A stretch of 64,000 bases of DNA. It comes from Hexactinellida sp. DTS-2022 (taxonomy: Eukaryota; Porifera; Hexactinellida). Positions 1-10,021 of this stretch are shown here, piece after piece. Position numbers and translations under genes: made by a program. The notes beneath the pieces are model-generated. The model saw only the letters and a program-made list of their open reading frames with translations, was not told the origin of the DNA and did no database searches. Position 1 is the stretch's first letter; every line of letters starts with the position of its first letter. The stretch lies in contig JAPNXP010000001.1 in NCBI GenBank assembly GCA_028753945.1, positions 11,584,501 to 11,648,500 on the forward strand. Direction: 5' to 3'.

Positions 1-1267
1 CCCAAAGCTCCCCTACCTGAAAATCCTGGCGCCGCCTTGGATGATCACCCAAAACCAACCAACCCATTCGAATTATATAATTAACAAAATTGTAAAAACT
101 AATTTTTTGACGATATCATCATCACCTCAAGGTGTCAAGACCCATTTGTATAGGTGTCACGTGGCATAAGGATCAATTTGATAAATTGGAAGTTTGTTTT
201 CTATCTTGTAATATCTCTGAGATTAATGCTATTTATCAAATTAGTATAAATAATTATTTAAAATGATTAATAATTTAACACCTATTTCGATGTCAACTTG
301 AATTTATTGAGTTTAATTATTTGTCATAAAGAGTAAATTAAATAAATATGGATACCAAATTTTTAATTTTCAACCATAATAAACAAATTGGTCCTATCGG
401 GATTTATCCCCACAACCACAGAGCCGCCCGCGCCCGCGCCATTGTGTTTTTCTGTGGCGATTTGCTTTCGAATAATAGCATTAAACCGTCCCATTGTCCC
501 AAACCCGCAGATTTTTTCATCGAAAGCTGGCAGAATTTAAGGGAAGCCAAGAAAAATCAAGAAAGCCAGAAAGCCGTTGTCAAATAATACTGTTTGCTAT
601 CGGATCGATGGCATGTGCATTGATGTTACTGACCAAGTGGCGGACAAATTAAAAGAGTCGGGTACATTCCCTTAGCAGTTTACGAAATTAGTATTAAACG
701 TTACACATTGGTTGAGCCTCTCCCCCCTTGGAAGTGTTACGCAACGTTTGTACCTCCCCTTAGCCGGAGGTTTTGCATGCATTTGTATAGAGTAGGGAAA
801 TTTAACCTTGTACTCCTTAACAAATAGTTCGTATTGTACGTATTTGTATTGTCAGAAAGCTTTGGGTACTCACTGCCGTACTTCCACCACGGCATTCGAC
901 GGTCCAACCACCACTCAAGGGTTTCAGCTTCACCAGGAGGACGGCCCAGTCCTCAATCTTAAGTACGCTCTCTGCTACCGCTGTGCCTAACCCTGGGCTT
1001 CCTGCCTTGGAGCCTACTTGTCAGCGCACGCCTAGAAACATGCCTACACACTGATCGGTCCAACACGACTCGCTACGCCAGACCTCCTGGAGTGATTGGC
1101 CGATGACCATTCGTGGGAGTGACGCATCAACTTTGTTACTCTATCAACTAGAGACTACTGCACTTATCAACCTATTCACCACGATTAACAATATTCTATT
1201 GAACGGTATAATCCGGAATGGATTAATATGTAGATCAGGTAGTCAATAAAATACGAAAGATTAAATA
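1..1267. other. Intergenic DNA, no gene recognised
   Basis: AT-rich sequence with scattered short open frames. The frame at 348-587 resembles no family I know and has low-complexity basic composition. A more GC-balanced stretch at about 840-1130 reads like degraded repeat DNA but could not be assigned. No RNA gene or host exon was seen. Confidence 0.5.
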
Positions 1268-1271
1268 GATA
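1268..1271. repeat. Left target-site duplication GATA of the Ginger element
   Basis: GATA abuts the element terminus TGTTGCAGGCC at 1272 and recurs at 5259-5262 just after the opposite terminus CTGCAACA. A 4-bp duplication and TGT...ACA ends are those expected for Ginger-type transposons. Confidence 0.85.
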
Positions 1272-1860
1272 TGTTGCAGGCCAAATGCGTTTACAGGCTA
1301 AACGCGTTTAGCCTAGGCCAAACGCGTTTAGCCTGAAAATATACGCCAAACGCGTTTAGCCTAGGCCAGATGCGTTTCAATTAATTTATAAATAGAATGG
1401 GTGTACTATATTTATCACTATTAATTAAATGCATTTATTTCTCATTCTATCACGCGATTATTGTTATTTATTCACAGAATTGGTGTATTGTATTACAGTA
1501 GATGTCGGATATAAGCACACCGGTTTATAAGAACATATTGGTGTATTGTATTACAGTAGATGCCGGATATAAGAACACCGGTTATAAGAACATATCGGGT
1601 ATAAGAACACTATATTGGAAAACGGTTGCCATATACCCTATATAATTTATGTCGGTTATAAGAACATGCCGGTTATATAATGTATTGTATTATATAATTT
1701 GTATTATAATATATGGTATTGTATTGTATTATATTATAATATATGGTATTGTATTGTATTATATTATAATATAATGTCATTAATGTGTTGCCAAGTTAAT
1801 ATACAGTATTGTCGGAGTCATTTTGAGAAGTACTGATTGGATCTACCCAATAATGTCATT
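1272..1860. repeat. Left terminal inverted repeat of Ginger
   Basis: Pairs with 4744-5258 in reverse complement. The outer part is built from repeats of an AAACGCGTTTAGCC-like motif; the left copy has one extra ~20-bp copy of it. Inner parts contain TA-rich stretches and the shared motif TTGGATCTACC near 1840. Similarity fades around 1860. Confidence 0.8.
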
Positions 1861-2217
1861 TCGTGAGGTGGAAACACAATGAAGACAATAATAGTTAGTT
1901 CAACTAAGAATTTATATGAAATTTAGCATATCTAACTAAGAGTATTACTGCCCAATTCAATATATGTGATTACCACATAATATAGATAGATAATAGAATG
2001 ATAAACTTATAATTCACATTCGTCAGTATTCATTCAAACATCAAATGGTTGGGAATTTTGCCCGTAGTCTTTGAAATAGTATGAAATAGCTTTTTGAAGG
2101 TGATGAAGATTTCCTTTAGGCCCTAAGTAATACTCCTTTTCCTGATATAAGAATGAAAATCACTATAATTTGAATAAACGAACAAATACCGAATTGTGTC
2201 TTATTGTTTACTTCAAA

Positions 2218-4609
2218 ATGTTGATGCGAAAACAGAATTTCAATCAAGTTCTTGAAGAAAACCCTTGTAGCTCCGTTATTTCTTCCGAGGAAATAACTAA
2301 CATAATGGATATATATTCTGGTCCCTGCCCTTCTGTCCACGGTGCATTGCGTCAGAGATATTATCGAATCAGAAATAAATATCTTGTTAAGAATAATACT
2401 CTTTACCAGTCAGACACTCCTACAGGCAATTTATTGCAAGTTGTCCCTAAAGATAAATTATTCGACCTCTTTGATAAAGTGCATGGCGAGGATGGGAAGC
2501 ACCTTGGAAGGGATCGATTGTATGTCGAGCTGAAAAAGCGATTTACCGGATTTTCTAGGAAAGTAGTCCTTGCCTTTGTAGGATTGTGCCAAGAATGCCA
2601 ACTACAAAAATCGAAAAAATCCATCAAAAGCGTCGTTACCAAACCGATTCATAGTAATGACTTTGCATCTAGAGGTCAAGTAGACCTCATAGATATGCAG
2701 GCTAGTGGAGAAATAAACTCACCATATAACTTCTTGCTAGTATATCAGGATCATCTCACTAAGTTTGTGGTCCTTCGCCCTCTAAAATCAAAAACCGCTA
2801 TCGAGGTTTCATCTACGCTCCTTGATATATTTTGTCTCATTGGCTCACCCCATATATTGCAAAGCGATAATGGGAGAGAATTCAAAAACGTTAATTTAGC
2901 CACCATGATAAGAGAGCTGTGGCCCAGCTGTAAGATAGTGCATGGAAAGCCTAGACATCCTCAGAGTCAGGGTTCAGTAGAGAGGGTCAATCGAGAAATC
3001 AAAAAGGTCCTAGGTGCACTAATGCGGAAAAATGAAGACCCTTGTTGGGTCAAATATGTCTCTATCGCCCAACACTCCATAAACACAAGCCCACACTCCA
3101 CTCTTGAAAACAAATCTCCTTACAGAGTGTTATTCGGAAGAGAAGCAACCAAGGGCCTGGGTGATCTCGGTATTCCTGAAAATATTTCTAATGACATATC
3201 TACAGAGGAAGAATTAAATCTGTAAGTTAATTATTACAAGCGAATTGTGTGTGCTTCCGCTGCGCGGCTGCGGATATTGAGTGTCCGGATAAGAAATACT
3301 TCGGGTGCTTCATCGATACCAATCAGCTAGTAATTATGATAGTATGTATATATGCAGAGGTGTAGGCAGGATTAGGTTTGTTCATTCTGGTGTGTGGACA
3401 CAGTATCACAGCCGCAGCGCAGGCACGCGAAGCGCTTATATAAAATTAAATCAGTGGTTCCATCACTGCTGATATTTGTAGTAATAAGTTTATAAAAACT
3501 ATCATAAAAACTATAATATTAATTCATTATTTAGACTACTTGAACAAGATCAAGAATTTAATGAAGAATACCCGGTAGATAGTAGTTCGAGCACACCTAC
3601 ATGGAGTCACACTGATCTAGCTGTTCATTATTGTGCCGATGTGAATCCAGAATACGTTCCAGATTATGGATTGGAATTAGATGATTCCTATACCAGAGAA
3701 ATCACGCACAACAACTATGGGAATGTGTTAATCGATCCCTACAATAACATACTTGATAATTCGAAGTTTCTATCAACTCCGATAGATACAAATACAAGGC
3801 CATCCATTCCTGTACTCCCATGTGCTACTCCATCAGAAAATCAGCCCGCATCTCCATTGCTTATTCCAGTTCCTGAATATTCATGTCAACAACCACTCTA
3901 TAACAATTTGAATCCATCTTACCCGTCTCAATATCCTTCCTGTTCGTACATACCACCACCGTCGCTACAATTAGAGACTGCTGTACTTGTATGCACAGTT
4001 TGTAAGGGTGAGTGCACAGGTGCTCACAGTTGTCCAGGTTGTCATAGACCTATCCATACGATTTGTGGAGAGACTGTTGGTGAGGAAGGCTACGGATGTC
4101 CTGTTTGGTGCATCTCCTGCTCATTAGAGAATAGAGCTGATAGCATCCAGGATGGAAGAGTAGCAGCTAAAAGGGGACAAGAAAAACAAATCAAAAGAAT
4201 GGTAAAGCAGTGCAACAAAAAGATTAAACTCGTTGACGTTGGTCAAAATGTCCTTGTACCTATCCCCATAGTTGATAGAAGATCACCTTTTGATCCTCAA
4301 AACCTTCCTGGAGTCGTATTGCAAAGGTTAGTTGATGGGATGTATCAAATAGGGACTACTCACGGGATACTCGATCACTTATATACATCGAGTCAGTTTG
4401 AAACTTCCCTGTCATACTTTCTATCACCCGAAGATGTCCCAGATAACCGAGTAACCTTAAGAGAATCAATTCTTCATCATTCCTTTGGTAAGAATAAGCT
4501 ACAATGTAATTGTACAGCTGGCTGCAATTCGAATAGATGCAAGTGCAAGCGTTCTAACAGAATTTGTAATTCAAAGTGTCATAAGTCGCTTATCTGCCAT
4601 AATAAATAG
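2218..4609 (+). CDS. Ginger transposase (integrase, PHD-like finger, Cys-rich tail), two exons
   Basis: Exon 1 is 2218-3221 and exon 2 is 3535-4609; joining them at the GTAAGT donor (3222) and TTTAG acceptor (3534) keeps frame and gives about 692 residues. Exon 1 has an HHCC zinc site (VHGEDGKH, then LCQEC) and an integrase core with catalytic D (QVDLID), D (QSDNGRE) and E (GSVERVN), the last two separated by 37 residues. Exon 2 encodes a Cys/His cluster like a PHD finger (VCTVCKGEC ... WCISC), an SH3-like stretch (VLVPIPIVDRRSPFDP) and a C-terminal Cys-rich motif (CNCTAGCNSNRCKCK). This order matches KRBA2/SCAND3-related Ginger transposases. The start is the first ATG; an upstream exon cannot be excluded. 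Confidence 0.82.
3222..3534 (+). other. Intron of the Ginger transposase gene
   Basis: GTAAGT donor and TTATTTAG acceptor. The frame after removal is open through to 4609. The intron contains an imperfect inverted repeat (CGCTGCGCGGCTGCGG near 3257 against CAGCCGCAGCGCAGG near 3410), possibly a small MITE remnant. Confidence 0.75.
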
Positions 4610-4743
4610 GACTCTTGATTAAGAGATTCATAAAGTTCTCTCTATAAGAAACAATCTAGTTCTTGTATAAGAAATAAAATGCCTACAATAGTATTGATAG
4701 TCATTGCAGTTCCGTAGGACGTAGGTAGAGATCACTGCCAATA
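4610..4743. other. Ginger 3' region inside the right TIR
   Basis: Non-coding sequence between the transposase stop and the part of the right inverted repeat that pairs with the left one. Confidence 0.5.
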
Positions 4744-5258
4744 ATGCAACATTATTAGGTAGATCCAATTCATTACTTTCAAAATATAATACAATACAAT
4801 ATAATATATTATAACCTAAATTATATAATACCATATAAATTATAATACAAATTATATAATACAATACATTATATAACCGGCATGTTCTTATAACCGACAT
4901 AAATTATATAGGGTATATGGCAACCGTTTTCCAATATAGTGTTCTTATACCCGATATGTTCTTATAACCGGTGTTCTTATATCCGGCATCTACTGTAATA
5001 CAATACACCAATATGTTCTTATAAACCGGTGTGCTTATATCCGACATCTACTGTAATACAATACACCAATTCTGGTGAATAAATAACAATAATCGCGTGA
5101 TAGAATGAGAAATAAATGCATTTAATTAATAGTGATAAATATAGTACACCCATTCTATTTATAAATTAATTGAAACGCATCTGGCCTAGGCTAAACGCGT
5201 TTGGCGTATATTTTCAGGCTAAACGCGTTTAGCCTGTAAACGCATTTGGCCTGCAACA
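4744..5258. repeat. Right terminal inverted repeat of Ginger
   Basis: Reverse complement of the left repeat, with the same AACGCGTTT-containing modules, ending CTGCAACA followed by the second GATA duplication (5259-5262). Confidence 0.8.
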
Positions 5259-5305
5259 GATACATAAATAGTATAAATAACATATGAAAAAAAACATTGT
5301 TGACT

Positions 5306-6880
5306 TCATTTAAGTTTCTTCCCCTTAGTTTCGTGGGGAAGCAGTAAGCTGATAATTGCAGTAAATATAGCCAATCCGCCAAATAAGCTAATGGCCACAA
5401 GGTAATTAGATCGTAGTAGCACTTGCGCAGTAAAGCTAGCTAATATGGTGGAGAACCTTGCGCAAATACTTAACAGGGATAGGATGCGTGCTCTAATGTG
5501 AGTCGGGTAAACCTCCCCAGTGTAGAGAAAAGTAACAGTGGAAGCTCCTGCGATGCAAGCTTTTACTATGAACAAGAGTCCTGTTTTTACAATGTATTCG
5601 TATGGAATACACAAGAATAACACAAAGAAGAGACCTCCACTTAGGAATTCGATTGCAAAGGTAAGCTTCCGACCAATTATTTCCACCACAAACACAGTAA
5701 TGAGAATCCCTGGCACCTCAGCCATTGAAGTGATTATATACTCCAGATAGTCGCTGGATGTGAGGGGATTACAAAAGTGATTAGCATTTTGACTGGCAGT
5801 ATAATTGCTTTGTTTAGAGCTGCCAGTCTGACAGTGATGGTCGTAAGAGAATATATCAGCTGTGATCAGGACTAGACCATAGTAGATGAAGCCACTGGAA
5901 AACCATATAATACCTAAGAATGCGGTTGTGATAATGTACTTCTTGCTAAATGCATCCAATATTCCTCCCTTCTCTTCTACAACAAGAGCCTGTTTATCGA
6001 CAGAAGGAATATCTGCTAGCATTTTAGAATCATTCACGGATTCAGTTTCTTTAGTAGAAACTAACTCGCCTTCTGGAAGCTTCCGACAGTTCAGCTTTGC
6101 TCCCCATTCCAACACCTGCAAACTATCATCCCTTCTTCCTTTCAACATTAAGAAGCGAGGGGAGTTAGGAACCACCCAGTAATAGAGCAGCAAGACAGCT
6201 AACGGAAGACTGGAAATAAACACGAGATATCTCCAGCCCAACACAGGGATTATGAAATAACAGAGTGCCACTAAGAGACAACTCCCAAATGTCCAGTAGA
6301 AATTCATCAACACAATAGAAGGCGACCTGTATCGAACTGGCATAAACTCTACACAATAGGTTGTGCTTTGGTTAGATGCTATTCCAAGAAACCCTAGAAT
6401 AAACCGCAAAACAATAATCCATTCATAGCTCGGAGCAAATGCTGACATCAGAGCAAAATATAGCAAAAAGAAATTTGCTATAGTAATTACATTCCTCCTA
6501 CCATATCTGTCGCACAGAACCCCAATAGGAAATGATCCCAGCAAGTTCCCGAGGGGGAACATCGTGGTGATAACGGCCAGCTCTGCATTCGTGAGCTGGA
6601 ATTCACACTGCCAAGAGGGGGCAAGCAATGCAAACTGGAAAGTTATCATGGATTGTGATGTCCATATCAACCCCGAAAAAGTAAACACGTTCAGTTGGAA
6701 TAAACCTATACCGATTCTATTTACAGCATCGTCAACAGTGAACTCTTCTGCATCTGTTCCCCTGTTAATCGCTAGGAGGGGCTCTTCCTCACTCGTTATT
6801 GAATGCGAGTTTGAATTTGTTTCAACTTCTACCATTTTCTTCGTAACTATTAGTTTTGAAGAAGACAAATGAATAGGCAA
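5306..6880 (-). CDS. SVOP-like major facilitator superfamily transporter
   Basis: A 524-residue single-exon membrane protein. It begins with an acidic, Ser-rich cytoplasmic tail carrying a TVDDAVNRIGIGLFQ segment typical of SV2-related SVOP proteins, followed by about 12 hydrophobic helices. The MFS motif between helices 2 and 3 is GVLCDRYGRRN (residues 120-130); the sequence ends with the sugar/SVOP-type LPHETKGKKL. Family members are predicted solute carriers of vesicle or plasma membranes, but the substrate is unknown. A second Met (MVEVETNS, residue 16) is an alternative start. The extracellular loop between helices 7 and 8 has NYTA, a possible N-glycosylation site. Length and motifs look intact, making this the clearest ordinary host gene. 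The neighbouring Ginger insertion leaves only 44 bp of native downstream sequence. Confidence 0.88.
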   Translation of the reverse strand: MPIHLSSSKLIVTKKMVEVETNSNSHSITSEEEPLLAINRGTDAEEFTVDDAVNRIGIGLFQLNVFTFSGLIWTSQSMITFQFALLAPSWQCEFQLTNAELAVITTMFPLGNLLGSFPIGVLCDRYGRRNVITIANFFLLYFALMSAFAPSYEWIIVLRFILGFLGIASNQSTTYCVEFMPVRYRSPSIVLMNFYWTFGSCLLVALCYFIIPVLGWRYLVFISSLPLAVLLLYYWVVPNSPRFLMLKGRRDDSLQVLEWGAKLNCRKLPEGELVSTKETESVNDSKMLADIPSVDKQALVVEEKGGILDAFSKKYIITTAFLGIIWFSSGFIYYGLVLITADIFSYDHHCQTGSSKQSNYTASQNANHFCNPLTSSDYLEYIITSMAEVPGILITVFVVEIIGRKLTFAIEFLSGGLFFVLFLCIPYEYIVKTGLLFIVKACIAGASTVTFLYTGEVYPTHIRARILSLLSICARFSTILASFTAQVLLRSNYLVAISLFGGLAIFTAIISLLLPHETKGKKLK

Positions 6881-7110
6881 AATGAACTTTTATAACTTCA
6901 ATGCACATATGTATATTTGGATTGATGAGCTATTAGATCATATATAAGGCTTCTGAGATATCTGATCTTCTTTGCAATCGAATTATTTAAGGACACTGTT
7001 AAAGCCCCAATTATTACAAGCTAGTTATCTCGTTAGAGTAGAGAGTGTGATTAATTAATTTAATTTAGTGAATCTTCACGCTTCTCCAACTGTGACAGCA
7101 TAACTTGGCG
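6881..7110. other. Upstream region of the SVOP-like gene
   Basis: 230 bp of AT-rich DNA between the transporter start and the duplicated LINE target. It should hold the minus-strand promoter; no convincing TATA or initiator element was identified. Confidence 0.4.
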
Positions 7111-7236
7111 AGGAGTGGTCGGGGGGGGAGCAAAAAGTTACACCTAATACCCCTGTACAGATTCGGAAACCGTTTAATTAATGGTTGAGAATACTAACCA
7201 TTTGGATTTAGTTGGCTATTTACACAAATACTATAA
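7111..7236. repeat. 126-bp direct repeat flanking the LINE, copy 1
   Basis: Identical by eye to 9896-10021, including an eight-G run and the end ACACAAATACTATAA. The two copies lie exactly at the edges of the LINE and are best explained as an unusually long target-site duplication. Confidence 0.88.
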
Positions 7237-7260
7237 TAATAATAATAATAATAATACAGC
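7237..7260. repeat. (TAA)n microsatellite, LINE 3' tail
   Basis: About seven TAA units on the plus strand, forming the ATT-repeat 3' terminus of the minus-strand LINE. Confidence 0.85.
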
Positions 7261-7451
7261 ATTTATTAAGCGCAGTTCACAAAGTCTCAATGCGCTTTAC
7301 AAGGTCAAAGTGAAAATTAATATATAGTACAGTAAAGTATAAGTACATCTAGGTAGTTTTAAAGTTACTTGAATGTTTAGGAATAATACTTGCAAGATGA
7401 ATTAAATACAACTGGTAAAAAGAGAAATAAAAGGTAAAGTAGTAATAGTCT

Positions 7452-9605
7452 TCAACAAGTCCAAAATACATGTTCATCAGATTTAAATAAGAGAGTCTTC
7501 AAACGTTTCTTAAATATCTCAATTGAGTTACTATTTCTGATGCTCGGAGGGATTGCATTCCATAGCCTTGGAGCAATAACTGAGTACGCTCTTCCGCCAT
7601 AAAATTTATTGTTGGGTATTTTTACCTGTAATCGCCTAGTATTTTCAGATCTTAGAGACATAGTTGGTTCATGATGATGTTGAAGAACAAGAGTTTCATA
7701 AAGGTATCTTGGGGTCTGGTGGAACAGAGATTTAAAGGTTAACAATAATAGTTTATAAACAATCCTCTTTTTTATCGTGAGCCAGTGTAATTGGTCCAGG
7801 ATAGGTGAGATGTGATCTTGTATTTTGCATTTAGTGATTAGTCTTGCAGCTGCATTTTGTATACGCTGAACTCTTTGTATTTCAACACCCGGCAATCCAT
7901 ATAAGATAGAGTTACAGTAGTCTAATTTGGTGGAAATAAATGCATGAACTAATCGTTCTAATACTTTTCTGTCCAAAAATTTACTAATACTACTGATTTT
8001 TCGGAGAGTAATAGAAGCAGAAGAGCATAATTTTGATACTTGTTTTTTCATGTTTAAACTAGAATCCAATATAACCCCCAGATCTACTGCATCCTCTACC
8101 AGCTTAACTTCGTGTCCATCCGCGAATATTTTAAAGGATGAGGAGACATTCTTGAATTTTGAGGAAAAATGTATTAATTTCGTCTTCTCTGGGTTGCACT
8201 TCATCATATTAGATTGAAACCACTGTATAATATCATTGAGGCAGCGTTGAAAATTTTCTAATTGTAGAGTAGATGAATTATCTGAAAGGGAGGTATACAA
8301 TTGAGTGTCATCAGCATAAATCATTATTTCCATATTGTAGTATTGTGCAATTTCTTGAATTGGAGAGATATATAATAGAAAGAGGAGAGGCCCAAGAACA
8401 GATCCTTGTGGAACACCACATGGCATAGGACTAGCTAGAGATTCTACTTTAGAAATAACTACGGTCTGTATACGTTCAGCTAAATAGCTCTTCACCCATT
8501 TTTGAACAATTCCAGTAAAACCAAACTTTTCTTCTAATCTTTTTAATAATATATTGTGATCAACTGTATCGAAAGCACTGCTCAGGTCCATCAAGACGAA
8601 AGCTACATCCATATTCCTATCAAGAGATAAGGCTAAGTCATTAGTAATTTTAAGCATCATTGTTTCAGCGGAGTGGTACCGACGATATGCAGACTGTCTT
8701 GTGGGAAATAGGTTATTCTGATGTAAATAAGATTCAAGTTGAGTTACAATCACACACTCAATAACTTTAGAAAGAAAAGACAAATTTGATATAGGACGAT
8801 AATTGAATAAATTTTCAGGATCAAGGGAGGCTTTTTTCAAAGTAGGGAAAACAAGTGATTTCTTCCAAATTGAGGGGAAGACACCACTACTTAGGGATTT
8901 GTTAATAATCAGAGAAAGCGGCAGCAGAAGCGGATTTAAACATTTTTTTAAAATGGAGACAGGTAGTGGATCTAGGTGACAAGTAGAATTTGACCTGGTA
9001 GATATAATCTTCATTATTTCGTGTGGGGATACATAGTCAAAGTTCTTGATAGTGGTTAGGCATGTCTCAGAGGACCTACATAACAGAGACTTACGATCTA
9101 AACGATTTAGTCGTAAGCAATCTCGTATGTCAATAACCTTTTTGTGCAGATGTTCTGCGAACCTATTTGCAAGATCCAATTCTGATTCATGTATAGGTAA
9201 TAAAGAATTCTTAGTATTCTTGCTAATAGAGAAAAACGAGTTTACTGTTTTAAAAAGACTCTTCGCATCACAATTACCAATCCTGGTCATATAGTAATCT
9301 GACTTTGCAGACTTTAGTAATTCATTATAATATCTTGATTGTTGTTTTAGGATGTCAAGGTGAATAGTAAGGTGTGATTTGCGATATCTTCTCTCAGCTC
9401 TACGTTTCATTCTTTTAGCCTTTCTAAACTCATCTTTGTACCAGGGACAATTGGGACGATTTCTTATTTCTTTCGAAATAAGAGGAGCATGTATATCAAG
9501 CAAAGTTTTTAGCATATCATCCAAATGAGAAGAAAGTCTTTCCACATCCGTATCATCATCAGCATTATTAAATTCCTCACAAGCTTCTTTAATGTCATTA
9601 CACAA
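7452..9605 (-). CDS. LINE reverse transcriptase ORF (frameshifted from endonuclease)
   Basis: 717 residues open. The RT region has the expected blocks: NYRPISNLSFLSK, the SAYRRYHSAE block, FVLMDLSSAFDTVDH (catalytic Asp), GVPQGSVLGPLLFLLY and the active-site YADDTQLY. A C-terminal region with IQNAAARLI and LHWLTIKKRI follows, as in CR1/L2-type LINEs. The Lys/Arg-rich N-terminal part (RKAKRMKRRAERRYRK) is the linker between endonuclease and RT. The polymerase domain appears intact, but the upstream endonuclease is truncated and out of frame, so the copy is unlikely to be autonomous. Confidence 0.88.
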   Translation of the reverse strand: MCNDIKEACEEFNNADDDTDVERLSSHLDDMLKTLLDIHAPLISKEIRNRPNCPWYKDEFRKAKRMKRRAERRYRKSHLTIHLDILKQQSRYYNELLKSAKSDYYMTRIGNCDAKSLFKTVNSFFSISKNTKNSLLPIHESELDLANRFAEHLHKKVIDIRDCLRLNRLDRKSLLCRSSETCLTTIKNFDYVSPHEIMKIISTRSNSTCHLDPLPVSILKKCLNPLLLPLSLIINKSLSSGVFPSIWKKSLVFPTLKKASLDPENLFNYRPISNLSFLSKVIECVIVTQLESYLHQNNLFPTRQSAYRRYHSAETMMLKITNDLALSLDRNMDVAFVLMDLSSAFDTVDHNILLKRLEEKFGFTGIVQKWVKSYLAERIQTVVISKVESLASPMPCGVPQGSVLGPLLFLLYISPIQEIAQYYNMEIMIYADDTQLYTSLSDNSSTLQLENFQRCLNDIIQWFQSNMMKCNPEKTKLIHFSSKFKNVSSSFKIFADGHEVKLVEDAVDLGVILDSSLNMKKQVSKLCSSASITLRKISSISKFLDRKVLERLVHAFISTKLDYCNSILYGLPGVEIQRVQRIQNAAARLITKCKIQDHISPILDQLHWLTIKKRIVYKLLLLTFKSLFHQTPRYLYETLVLQHHHEPTMSLRSENTRRLQVKIPNNKFYGGRAYSVIAPRLWNAIPPSIRNSNSIEIFKKRLKTLLFKSDEHVFWTC

Positions 9606-9619
9606 GTCATCTATTTTGA

Positions 9620-9895
9620 TATTATGTAGTTTCTCCCAGTGATTTGAATCTTTTTTGCCTCAGGTAGAGGCAATTTGCATTTACAAATAATACATGCATG
9701 ATCCGATATAGTAGAGTGAAGCAATTCAAAAGAAGAGATGAAATTTACATCACATACCCGTGTAATTATTAGATCAAGGATATGTTTTGAAATGTGCGTG
9801 CAAGTATCAATATGTTGGTAAAGTGAGCATGAAGTTAGTATATCAGCAAATTTACTAGCATTAGGATCCTCATTATTGTCGATATGGAAGTTAAA
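9620..9895 (-). pseudogene. LINE endonuclease C-terminal fragment
   Basis: In another minus-strand frame I read NFHIDNNEDPNASKFAD, then HILDLIIT and SDHACIICK. These are the late blocks of an AP-like endonuclease (the FNFHxD, LDLI and SDH motifs). The N-terminal half, with the catalytic Glu, is missing because of 5' truncation. A one-base shift near 9655 in an A-run disconnects it from the polymerase frame. Confidence 0.75.
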
Positions 9896-10021
9896 AGGAG
9901 TGGTCGGGGGGGGAGCAAAAAGTTACACCTAATACCCCTGTACAGATTCGGAAACCGTTTAATTAATGGTTGAGAATACTAACCATTTGGATTTAGTTGG
10001 CTATTTACACAAATACTATAA
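9896..10021. repeat. 126-bp direct repeat flanking the LINE, copy 2
   Basis: Second copy of 7111-7236, immediately beyond the truncated 5' end of the LINE. Confidence 0.88.

Larger units (their letters stand above)
1272..5258 (+). mobile_element. Ginger-type DDE transposon, near complete
   Basis: A 3,987-bp element bounded by TGTTGCAG and CTGCAACA with perfect GATA duplications on both sides. It has long terminal inverted repeats of roughly 0.5 kb and one plus-strand gene, interrupted by an intron, for a gypsy-like integrase fused to zinc-binding domains. Ginger elements are cut-and-paste DNA transposons whose transposase derives from, or shares ancestry with, LTR-retroelement integrases. 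The open spliced reading frame, paired termini and perfect duplication suggest a fairly recent insertion. The right end lies 44 bp from the stop codon of the SVOP-like gene, so the element probably sits in or beside that gene's 3' UTR. Confidence 0.88.
7237..9895 (-). mobile_element. 5'-truncated CR1/L2-like non-LTR retrotransposon
   Basis: Minus-strand element with a partial endonuclease, a full reverse transcriptase frame, a 3' UTR and a tail of ATT repeats preceded by GCGCTTAATAAATGCTG, a form of 3' end common in CR1/L2-like elements. The 5' end begins inside the endonuclease domain, a typical outcome of incomplete reverse transcription. The element is precisely bounded by 126-bp direct repeats. 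A small frameshift in an A-run near 9655 separates the endonuclease and polymerase frames. Confidence 0.85.

Noticed and set aside
348..587. 79-codon open frame with basic, Ala/Arg-rich middle
   Set aside because: No family resemblance, no splice or promoter context, and in repeat-like surroundings.
4628..4900. Minus-strand frame of Tyr/Ile/Leu-rich residues
   Set aside because: Low-complexity translation of the TA-rich Ginger inverted repeat.
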